6,794 bases of DNA from NCBI GenBank assembly GCA_018882485.1, contig VERU01000141.1, positions 1 through 6,794 of the forward strand, read 5' to 3'. Source of the DNA: Rhodoferax sp. (GTDB taxonomy: Bacteria; Pseudomonadota; Gammaproteobacteria; Burkholderiales; Burkholderiaceae_C). The stretch's first letter is position 1. Each line of letters begins with the position of its first letter. A program made the translations under genes and the position numbers. Below, piece by piece: positions 1 to 6,225 of this stretch. The notes below the pieces were generated by a model that worked only from the letters and a program-made list of their open reading frames with translations, made no database searches and was not told the DNA's origin.

Positions 1-960
1 GTGCTGAGCTTGCGTGGCTCGTACGCTCACGATACCAGTTTCGGGGTTCGTAACGACTGAAGCGGCCTCGCGCACGACGGTACGAGCAGTGGTACTCGCG
101 GGACTTTGCTGAGCAGCCTGCGCGTTGGTGACGGCGGCGGTGGCGGCAGCCGTGGCGGCGGCAGCCGCCACGGCAACAGCCGCAGCCTGACCATCGGTGG
201 CTGCCGATCTGGGCCCCGCTTTGCCGGTGGGAGCCTCTGTTCGAGCTGCGGTCGAGGGCGGAGCGGCTATCGGCTGTGGGCTCGGACCGGGTGACTTACC
301 CTGTTCTTGAGATCCTTCCGAGACCACCTTGTCCGTCTCGCGGAGGAGATCGGTCAAATTGGATTTCAGAGTTTCCCAGAAGTTGTGGTTCGATGCATTT
401 TCGATGCTGATGCTAGAGTCCTTTGCGACCGAGTCCCCACTGCTGGACCTACCCGACGAACTCCGCTTGATATTCGGGTAGTCGATGCGATAGTGCTTGA
501 GGTAGGGGTGGTCGGGGAGTATGGAGAGATTTCGCCCGCTGACCTCGTACCGCATGTCCACCTGACGGGCCACACGGTCGAGGATTTCCGTCAAGGTCTG
601 GTCCTTGACGTTCATCGTCACGGACCCCTGGATGCCGGGGTGGATGTCAACGTTCATGTTGGCATCGCGTGCCAGGGCGAACAGCAGATCCTGCGCGTTC
701 ACGCCATTCATCACCACGCTGTAGAGCTCTTGCCGGGGTACAGGCCGGGGCGGCTTGGGAAGCGGGGGAACCACTGCAAAGTCCGGTGCCTTGCCCGGTG
801 CCAGCGGGGGTACAGCCAGGTGTTGGGATGATGTGGCTGGGGGGACGGGTGCTGCGCATCCCCCGAGCAGCAGGGCGAGTCCGATTCCTGCCGCCTGATG
901 TGGGTAGCACAGGCGACGACTCTTGGAGAGCGCTTGAACTCCTGATGCGGCCTGATCCAT
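1..960 (-). CDS. mshL: MSHA-type pilus secretin MshL, N-terminal 320 residues (3' end outside window)
   Basis: Outer-membrane secretin of an MSHA-type pilus; it would form the gated channel through which the pilus passes. The frame is open from 960 to the window edge. Residues 1-35 form a lipoprotein signal: basic n-region (K13, R15, R16), hydrophobic stretch and lipobox LLGGC with Cys35; Ala36 at +2 fits outer-membrane sorting. A proline-rich linker follows (about 38-76), then an STN/secretin N0-like domain (about 78-150). Next comes the MshL-like segment YRIDYPNIKR (157-166) and a Ser-rich patch with an NFWETL motif (193-198). A Pro/Ala-rich linker (224-290) precedes NPETGIVSVRA (305-315), which resembles the start of the next secretin N-domain. 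The pore domain is not in the window. AGGAG at 967-971 lies 6 bases from the ATG at 960 but only 3 from an in-frame ATG at 963, so I prefer 960. It is translationally coupled to the upstream ATPase gene. PilQ or another type II-like secretin is less likely. Confidence 0.85.
   Translation of the reverse strand, partial: MDQAASGVQALSKSRRLCYPHQAAGIGLALLLGGCAAPVPPATSSQHLAVPPLAPGKAPDFAVVPPLPKPPRPVPRQELYSVVMNGVNAQDLLFALARDANMNVDIHPGIQGSVTMNVKDQTLTEILDRVARQVDMRYEVSGRNLSILPDHPYLKHYRIDYPNIKRSSSGRSSSGDSVAKDSSISIENASNHNFWETLKSNLTDLLRETDKVVSEGSQEQGKSPGPSPQPIAAPPSTAARTEAPTGKAGPRSAATDGQAAAVAVAAAAATAAATAAVTNAQAAQQSPASTTARTVVREAASVVTNPETGIVSVRATQAQH
149..174. repeat. Perfect 11-base inverted repeat with 4-base loop inside mshL
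   Basis: Plus-strand GCCGTGGCGGC (149-159) and GCCGCCACGGC (164-174) are exact reverse complements separated by GGCA. The pair lies in the stretch encoding the Ala-rich linker of the secretin. It would form a very stable GC hairpin in the mRNA. There is no following T-run on the coding strand, so it is not an intrinsic terminator. It may simply result from runs of GCC/GCG alanine codons. Confidence 0.7.
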
Positions 961-2372
961 CATTCGCTCCTGCGTTTCACAGCTTGCCAGGTAACCACCA
1001 GCGGTTGGTTGACGAGCACGGAAGTCGGTAACCGTTGCAAGGCCATTTGAGCCATCCCTGTTGTTTCGAAATCGCCTGCGTAGACAAAAACATAGGGCTT
1101 GCCTGAATAGGTCGCTGCTTGGGCGTAGATGCGGTTGGCATCAAATTGCCTGATCAGTTCCTGTCGCAAGGACAAGAATCCGCGCGACGGGTCCCTGGTT
1201 CCATCCAATGAAGCAATCTGAATAGTATAGCTTTGGCTACTGGTTTGACCGATCCATTCCACGGAGTGCCGGAGGGTCATGTCAAGATCTCTGGGCGGGG
1301 CGACCGGCGTGTTTCCACGCAGGGGGAGCTGAGGGTCGAAGCGCAGCGCCGGACGGAGGTCGGTGGCTCCTGTACCGGGCAACGAGGCCACCGGTGGCTT
1401 GCGGGAGCCCGATGCCGCCACGTCGGGCGCCTGCCCCTTCAGCCAGCCGTAAAGTGCCGCAGCCAGCACGATGACCGCGGACAGCCCAAGAATCACTCGG
1501 GTATGAGGGACACGCCATGAATCCCGCCTCAACCAGGGCCTGCGCGATGAAGGCAGTTGCGCACCTGGCAGGTCCTGCTCAGCGTGGCGCACATCGGGTG
1601 CTTCGATCCGTTGACGTCCCTGTGCATAGGCCGCCAGCAGCGCCTTGTCCGCAAGGAGGTTGATTCGGCGAGCCCGACCCCCCGAAATCCGGGCCAGTTG
1701 TGCGATCGCGTCGGCGGAAAACAGGCGACCGCCCGTCCAGCCTGCCGCGCGCAACCGGTGATCGACGTAGGAGCTGACTTCGTCCGGGTGCAGACTTTCC
1801 AGGTCGAAACGATGAACCACCCGGTCTTTCACCTGACGCAGACGGGTGTCATTCAGCAGTTGATCGAGTTCAGGCTGACCAAACAGCATGATGTTGATGA
1901 GTTTGTGCTGTCCTGTTTCGATGTTGGACAACAGGCGGACCTCCTCAAGGGACTCGGACGGCATGGTGTGCGCCTCATCGATCACCAACACGATCCTCTG
2001 GCCTGATGCGTGACGGCGCAACAGTTCCTGCTGTAGCACCGCGATCATGTTCTCCAATGTCGAGGCCTGTCCCTTCAAACCCAGATCGCGCGAGATGGCG
2101 GCGATGATCTCGTCCCGGCCAAAACAGGGGTTTGCCAGGTAGATGGTGCAGATGTCGGTGGGCAATTGCTCGATCATCAATCGCGCCAGCAGGGTTTTGC
2201 CGCTGCCTACCTCGGCGACCACGATCGCGATGCCTTCTTCCTCGCACGCCACGTGCACCAGCGCGGACAAGATATCGCCTCGACGCCCACCCGAAAAGAA
2301 GAAGCCGGGGTCCGGGGTGATCTGAAAAGGCGGTTTTTTCAGCCCGAAATGGTCCAGATACAGGGAAGACAT
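960..2372 (-). CDS. mshM: ExeA/MshM-like AAA ATPase with transmembrane segment and SPOR-like C-terminus
   Basis: A 470-residue inner-membrane ATPase of the ExeA/GspA/MshM family, whose members help secretins assemble through the peptidoglycan. The N-terminus YLDHFGLKKPPF (5-16) followed by TPDP is the family signature. Walker A is AEVGSGKT (53-60, Lys59) and Walker B is IVLVIDEAH (127-135, Asp132/Glu133). FGQPEL (164-169) and GGRARRIN (231-238) match the sensor regions of the family. The ATPase part ends near 270. A basic stretch (277-292) precedes one hydrophobic helix (about 293-311). A Pro-rich periplasmic linker leads to a SPOR-like domain (about 381-466) that starts YTIQIASL and contains KPYVFVYAGDF and an ALQRLP motif, recalling the end of E. 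coli DamX. Vibrio MshM is, from memory, much shorter, so the C-terminal half is an extension. No strong Shine-Dalgarno precedes the ATG at 2372. The next gene is the MshL-like secretin, which supports the MSHA assignment over a general type II system. Confidence 0.85.
   Translation of the reverse strand: MSSLYLDHFGLKKPPFQITPDPGFFFSGGRRGDILSALVHVACEEEGIAIVVAEVGSGKTLLARLMIEQLPTDICTIYLANPCFGRDEIIAAISRDLGLKGQASTLENMIAVLQQELLRRHASGQRIVLVIDEAHTMPSESLEEVRLLSNIETGQHKLINIMLFGQPELDQLLNDTRLRQVKDRVVHRFDLESLHPDEVSSYVDHRLRAAGWTGGRLFSADAIAQLARISGGRARRINLLADKALLAAYAQGRQRIEAPDVRHAEQDLPGAQLPSSRRPWLRRDSWRVPHTRVILGLSAVIVLAAALYGWLKGQAPDVAASGSRKPPVASLPGTGATDLRPALRFDPQLPLRGNTPVAPPRDLDMTLRHSVEWIGQTSSQSYTIQIASLDGTRDPSRGFLSLRQELIRQFDANRIYAQAATYSGKPYVFVYAGDFETTGMAQMALQRLPTSVLVNQPLVVTWQAVKRRSE
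967..971 (-). promoter_or_regulatory. Ribosome binding site deciding the mshL start
   Basis: AGGAG lies inside the last codons of the upstream ATPase gene. Two adjacent in-frame ATG codons follow, at 963 and 960. The spacing is 3 bases to the first and 6 to the second. The second spacing is near optimal and gives a TGATG stop-start fusion. Confidence 0.6.
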
Positions 2373-2437
2373 CAGGTCAGTTTAGCGCCCGGAGGCGGCA
2401 TTCGGGTCGGCGGTTACCCGGGCAATGGCATGAACCG

Positions 2438-2468
2438 TTGGTCGGATCATGGTTTCGACCGTTATACT
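2438..2468 (+). promoter_or_regulatory. Candidate sigma-70 promoter for the HD-GYP gene in the divergent intergenic region
   Basis: The 164-base gap (2373-2536) separates two divergent genes and must hold promoters for both. The best -10 candidate is TATACT at 2463-2468 (plus strand). A poor -35 (TTGGTC, 2438-2443) lies 19 bases upstream, longer than the usual 17. The opposite strand reads TATAAC over 2461-2466, a possible -10 for the ATPase gene without a recognisable -35. A short inverted repeat, GGTCG (2440-2444) and CGACC (2456-2460), sits between the plus-strand boxes and could be an operator half-site pair, but 5-base arms are easily chance. The HD-GYP leader would be about 60 bases and has no clear Shine-Dalgarno. 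No riboswitch or terminator was recognised here. Confidence 0.3.
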
Positions 2469-2536
2469 TTTTGCAGGGGGGTGCGTGTGCACCGACAACC
2501 AATTCATCACCTGAATCTTTCTGATTCCCACCTGCC

Positions 2537-3781
2537 ATGCTCAAGCGTATCAGCGTACGGCAGTTGACTGTCGGCATGCACCTGAAGGAATTCTGCGGAT
2601 CCTGGATGGAGCATCCCTTCTGGCGGACGGGGTTTGTGATCAAGAATCCCAAGGATATCGAAGCTATACTGGCCAGCAGTATCCAGGAGGTCTGGATTGA
2701 CACCGACAAGGGCCTGGATGTGGAAGCCAGCGTCAAGGCGGTACCCAAGGTGGAGGTCGAAGCAGAGGTCGACAAGACGCTGTCACAGGTCGGTCAATAC
2801 CGTCCGGTTCCTCAACCGGTATCCCGCGAAGCCGAAATGGAGCGGGCGGCGCGCATCTGCCGCGAGGGCAAGCAGGCGGTGGTCAGCATGTTTGCCGAAG
2901 TCCGGCTGGGCAATGCGGTGGACTCGGCTGCGGCCAAGGAACTGGTCCAGGACATCTCCGATTCGGTGACCCGCAATCCGGGCGCCCTGATCAGCCTCGC
3001 CCGACTCAAAACGGCAGATGACTACACCTACATGCACTCGTTGGCCGTCTGTGCCATGATGGTTGCCCTGTCCAAGCAACTGGGCTTGGACGAAGCCCGA
3101 ACACGCTCCGCAGGTCTGGCTGGTCTGCTGCATGACTTGGGCAAGGCCTTCGTTCCGATCAAAATTCTCAACAAGCCGGGTACGCTGACCCCTCAGGAGT
3201 TCGGCGTCATGAAGGGCCATCCCGTCGAGGGTCACCGGGCGCTGCAGCGCAGCGGTAACGTGGATCCAGTCGCCCTGGACGTCTGTCTGCACCATCACGA
3301 AAAGGTGGATGGGTCGGGCTATCCCAAGGGTTTGAAAGGCGATGACATCAGCTTGTTTGCCAAGATGGGGGCGGTTTGCGACGTCTACGACGCCATCACC
3401 TCCAACCGACCCTACAAGACGGGCTGGGATCCCGCAGAATCCCTGCGAAAGATGGCCGAATGGTCCAAGGGCCATTTCGACCCGGCCGTATTTCAGGCTT
3501 TTGTCAAGAGCATGGGGATTTATCCCGTGGGCTCTCTGGTGATGATGGCTTCCGGGCGCATCGGCGTGGTCACCGAGCAAGGCACCAAGTCGCTGACCAC
3601 GCCCAAGGTCAAACTCTTTTTTTCCACCAAGTCCAACTTGCGCATTCCCCCGGTGGTGATCGATCTGTCTCGTCCTGACGTATCAGATCGCATCGCCAGC
3701 CGGGAAGATCCTGCCAAATGGCGCTTCCCGGATATCAACGCCCTGTGGTCCGGTATCGACGACATCCGGGACCATCACTGA
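2537..3781 (+). CDS. DUF3391 / HD-GYP domain cyclic-di-GMP phosphodiesterase
   Basis: A 414-residue cytoplasmic protein predicted to hydrolyse cyclic di-GMP, lowering the signal that favours sessile life. Residues 1-60 form a DUF3391 domain (KRISVRQLTVGMHL near the start, EVWIDTDKG at 51-59). A charged linker (62-100) follows, then the HD-GYP domain (about 150-327). Visible active-site residues are His167, the HD pair His199-Asp200 with Lys203 (HDLGK), His228 (KGHP), His253-His254-Glu255, Asp258 and the full GYP triad 261-263. Asp282 (CDVYDA) and NRPY (290-293) complete the signature, so the enzyme should be active. The C-terminal tail (330-403) is a conserved-looking extension seen in this family (YPVGSLV, then GRIGVV). 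There is no membrane segment or receiver domain, so how it senses input is unknown. It starts at ATG 2537 because DUF3391 begins at once. It is transcribed divergently from the pilus ATPase gene and converges on the acyl-CoA dehydrogenase gene. Confidence 0.92.
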   Translation: MLKRISVRQLTVGMHLKEFCGSWMEHPFWRTGFVIKNPKDIEAILASSIQEVWIDTDKGLDVEASVKAVPKVEVEAEVDKTLSQVGQYRPVPQPVSREAEMERAARICREGKQAVVSMFAEVRLGNAVDSAAAKELVQDISDSVTRNPGALISLARLKTADDYTYMHSLAVCAMMVALSKQLGLDEARTRSAGLAGLLHDLGKAFVPIKILNKPGTLTPQEFGVMKGHPVEGHRALQRSGNVDPVALDVCLHHHEKVDGSGYPKGLKGDDISLFAKMGAVCDVYDAITSNRPYKTGWDPAESLRKMAEWSKGHFDPAVFQAFVKSMGIYPVGSLVMMASGRIGVVTEQGTKSLTTPKVKLFFSTKSNLRIPPVVIDLSRPDVSDRIASREDPAKWRFPDINALWSGIDDIRDHH

Positions 3782-3803
3782 GCACGACCGGAAGAAGCGT
3801 CTG

Positions 3804-5078
3804 TCAGCAGCCCCGCGTGATGGGCACTTCCACCGGCGTCGGACGATCCGCATATTTACCCAGTTCCATCTTGGCGATGGCATTGCGGTGCACCTCATCG
3901 GGTCCATCGGCAAAGCGCAGGGTCCGGGCGCTGGCGTAACCATAAGCCAGCGGAAAATCGTCGCACATCCCGCCTCCGCCGTGCAACTGCATGGCCCAGT
4001 CGATCACCTCACAGGCCATGCCTGGGGCAACCACCTTGATCATGGCAATTTCGTTGCGGGCGAATTTGTTGCCACCGGTGTCCATCATCCAGGCCGCCTT
4101 GAGGGTCAGCAACCGCGCCATGTCAATCTTGCAACGTGCCTCTGCGATGCGCTCCTGGGTCACCGTCTGGGTGGCCAGTGTCTTGCCGAAGGCGGTGCGC
4201 GTGGTCGCACGCCGACACATCAACTCCAGAGCCCGCTCGGCCAGGCCGATCAGCCGCATGCAGTGGTGTATCCGGCCGGGCCCTAGGCGGCCTTGCGCGA
4301 TTTCAAAACCGCGGCCTTCTCCCAGCAACAAATGGCTCGCCGGCACCCGAACCTGATCGAACACGATTTCCATGTGGCCATGCGGCGCATCGTCGTATCC
4401 CATCACGTTCAGCGGTCGAAGCACGGTCAACCCCGGCGTGCCGGCGGGCACCAGGATCATGCTTTGCTGGCTGTGGCGGGGTGCCTCCGGATTGGTCTTG
4501 CCCATGGTGATGTAAACGGCGCACCGAGGGTCTCCAGCCCCCGAAATCCACCACTTGCGGCCGTTGATCACATAGTGATCCCCATCTTGTTCGATCCGTG
4601 TTGCGATGTTGGTGGCGTCGCTGGAAGCGACGTCGGGTTCCGTCATGGCGAATGCCGAGCGGATCCGACCCTCCAACAGGGGCTCCAGCCACCTGGATCT
4701 GTGTTCGGGCGATCCGTACCGGGCAATCGTCTCCATGTTGCCTGTGTCGGGCGCCGAGCAGTTGAAGACTTCGCTCGCCCACGGGACCCGCCCCATGATT
4801 TCAGCCAGTGGCGCGTACTCCTGGTTGGTCAGTCCGGCACCGGCATAGCCCGACACGGCGGCACTGTCGACCGGCAGGAACAGGTTCCAGAGGTCTTCCG
4901 ATCGCGCTTTTTGTTTCAGGTCTTCGATCAGATTCAGAGGCGTCCATCGACGGCCAACCTGCGTGTTGGCCGTGATCTCGGCATGGTAGGCCGGCTCCGC
5001 AGGGTAAACATGCGCTTCCATGAAGGCCGTCAACCGGGCTTGAAGGTCCCGCGTCTTGGGCGAGTAGTCGAAGTCCAT
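3804..5078 (-). CDS. Acyl-CoA dehydrogenase family protein, ACAD10/11 (LvaC)-like
   Basis: A 424-residue FAD enzyme of the acyl-CoA dehydrogenase fold. Full-length family landmarks are visible: [16 protein letters not shown] (143-158, flavin/substrate loop), [15 protein letters not shown] (172-186), [16 protein letters not shown] (263-278), RTAFGKTL (294-301), QLHGGGGM (364-371) and ADGPDEVH (390-397). The last motif and the [10 protein letters not shown] helix are typical of the ACAD10/11 branch rather than of short- or medium-chain dehydrogenases. At the usual catalytic Glu position this protein has Asp391. Known relatives (ACAD10/11, LvaC) process 4-phosphorylated acyl-CoA made from 4-hydroxyacyl-CoA; assigning that role here is inference from motifs and the adjacent kinase. 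The frame is open upstream to 5306, but that part overlaps the kinase gene and reads as junk. ATG 5078 has GGAG (5085-5088) 6 bases away and begins the family's normal N-terminus. A conventional fatty acyl-CoA dehydrogenase is the alternative. Confidence 0.92.
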   Translation of the reverse strand: MDFDYSPKTRDLQARLTAFMEAHVYPAEPAYHAEITANTQVGRRWTPLNLIEDLKQKARSEDLWNLFLPVDSAAVSGYAGAGLTNQEYAPLAEIMGRVPWASEVFNCSAPDTGNMETIARYGSPEHRSRWLEPLLEGRIRSAFAMTEPDVASSDATNIATRIEQDGDHYVINGRKWWISGAGDPRCAVYITMGKTNPEAPRHSQQSMILVPAGTPGLTVLRPLNVMGYDDAPHGHMEIVFDQVRVPASHLLLGEGRGFEIAQGRLGPGRIHHCMRLIGLAERALELMCRRATTRTAFGKTLATQTVTQERIAEARCKIDMARLLTLKAAWMMDTGGNKFARNEIAMIKVVAPGMACEVIDWAMQLHGGGGMCDDFPLAYGYASARTLRFADGPDEVHRNAIAKMELGKYADRPTPVEVPITRGC

Positions 5079-5084
5079 GCTTTT

Positions 5085-5088
5085 CTCC
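5085..5088 (-). promoter_or_regulatory. Ribosome binding site fixing the acyl-CoA dehydrogenase start
   Basis: GGAG stands 6 bases upstream of ATG 5078, within the 34-base gap after the phosphotransferase stop codon. It supports this start over an upstream in-frame ATG at 5306, which lies within the neighbouring gene. Confidence 0.65.
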
Positions 5089-5112
5089 GCTGAAGTGATG
5101 GGGTGTGGGCAG

Positions 5113-6198
5113 TCAGTGACGTTGGGCGAAATGCCAGGCAAGTCGGGCCAGGGCATGGACGCCGCTGGCCGTGCGCTCAGCCTGGGCACTGGAGGCGATG
5201 CCGATCTGGGCCCGTTTGGCGACACCCTGGAGGATGGCGGCCAATCGGAACAGGTTGTAGGCCAGATAAAAATTCCATTCGGCCTGCAATTCCTGGGGTG
5301 TGGCAAGACCGGTTCGATCGCAATAGAGATGGATGTAGTCGTCTTCTGTCGGGATACCCAGTGACTTCAGGTCCAGCCCTGCCAGGCCCCGGAAGGCTCC
5401 CGGCTCGATGTGCCAGGACATGCAGTGGTAGCTGAAGTCCGCAAGTGGATGGCCCAGAGTGGACAATTCCCAGTCCAGAACCGCGATCACCTGCGGGGCA
5501 TCGTGCGCGAACATGACGTTATCCAGTCGGTAGTCTCCGTGCACCACGCTGACCATGTCGGGATTGCGCGCCATAGGAGGTATGTGGGCCGGCAGCCATT
5601 CGATCAGCCGGTCCATCTCGGGGATCGGATGGATGGCCGATGCTGCGTACTGCTTGCTCCATCGGCCGATCTGCCGCTCGAAGTAGTTGCCTGGTTTGCC
5701 ATATCCCGCCAGGCCGTGCAGTGCCGGATTCACCCGATGCAGAGCCGCGATCACCCCGTTCATCGCGTCATAGATCGCGGTTCGCGACGCGGGCGCCATG
5801 CCGGGCAAAGACTGGTCCCAAAGCACGCGCCCGTCCAGAAATTCCATCAGGTAGAACGCGCGTCCGATCACCGACTCGTCCTCGCACAGCACCAGCATGT
5901 TCGGGACAGGAATACCCGCTGCCTTCAGACTGCGCATGACCAGGAATTCCCGCTCGATGGCGTGGGCCGATGGCAGCAGCCGGGCCACAGGCCCGGGTTT
6001 GCTGCGCATCACGTAGTGCTGGGTGGGCGTGCTCAGCTTGTAGGTTGGATTGGACTGACCACCCTTGAAAAGTTCCAGGCTGATGGGGCCTCTGAATCCG
6101 GGAATTTGGGATTCCAGCCAGTCGCACAGCATGGAGGTGTCAACCTGATGGTGCGCCGGCACCTGGCGCGTGCCTGTGTTGTCGTCGGCCTCACTCAT
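5113..6198 (-). CDS. APH-fold phosphotransferase, ACAD10/11 N-terminal (LvaA)-like
   Basis: A 361-residue cytoplasmic kinase of the aminoglycoside phosphotransferase/choline kinase fold. PGFRGP (33-38) followed by [10 protein letters not shown] (44-53) is the nucleotide-binding loop typical of the ACAD10/11 kinase branch. Lys67 (MRSKPGP) is the likely ATP lysine, with Glu82 or Glu84 as its partner. The catalytic loop is HGDYRLDN (220-227, Asp222, Asn227) and the metal-binding aspartate is Asp242 in [12 protein letters not shown]. All residues expected for activity are present. In LvaA and ACAD10/11 this domain phosphorylates the 4-hydroxyl of 4-hydroxyacyl-CoA; here the substrate is inferred from family and from the dehydrogenase gene 34 bases downstream. 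It is not an antibiotic-resistance enzyme despite the Pfam name. The gene starts 27 bases after the Crp-like regulator's stop, with no clear Shine-Dalgarno before ATG 6198. A start at Met23 is possible but also lacks a good site, so translation may depend on coupling. Confidence 0.9.
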   Translation of the reverse strand: MSEADDNTGTRQVPAHHQVDTSMLCDWLESQIPGFRGPISLELFKGGQSNPTYKLSTPTQHYVMRSKPGPVARLLPSAHAIEREFLVMRSLKAAGIPVPNMLVLCEDESVIGRAFYLMEFLDGRVLWDQSLPGMAPASRTAIYDAMNGVIAALHRVNPALHGLAGYGKPGNYFERQIGRWSKQYAASAIHPIPEMDRLIEWLPAHIPPMARNPDMVSVVHGDYRLDNVMFAHDAPQVIAVLDWELSTLGHPLADFSYHCMSWHIEPGAFRGLAGLDLKSLGIPTEDDYIHLYCDRTGLATPQELQAEWNFYLAYNLFRLAAILQGVAKRAQIGIASSAQAERTASGVHALARLAWHFAQRH

Positions 6199-6225
6199 GG
6201 GCGGCTCGCGGGGTGGCGATCGGTG

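Noticed and set aside
307..831. Plus-strand open frame of 174 codons
   Set aside because: It is antisense to the secretin gene, whose lipoprotein signal and STN-like domain read clearly on the other strand.
2470..2495. Possible sigma-54 promoter (GCAC and TGCA blocks on the minus strand)
   Set aside because: The required GG of the -24 element is missing, so the match is not sufficient.
2783..3580. Minus-strand open frame of 265 codons
   Set aside because: It is antisense to the HD-GYP gene and its composition is that of a shadow frame.
4293..5093. Plus-strand open frame of 266 codons
   Set aside because: It is antisense to the acyl-CoA dehydrogenase, with no domain and no credible start; shadow frame.
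5079..5306. 76-residue N-terminal extension of the acyl-CoA dehydrogenase frame
   Set aside because: It overlaps the end of the phosphotransferase gene, has no family similarity, and the ATG at 5078 has a good ribosome binding site and the expected N-terminus.
5113..6198. Aminoglycoside resistance gene
   Set aside because: The protein has the APH fold, but its [10 protein letters not shown] loop and the downstream dehydrogenase place it in the ACAD10/11-LvaA kinase group, not among antibiotic kinases.
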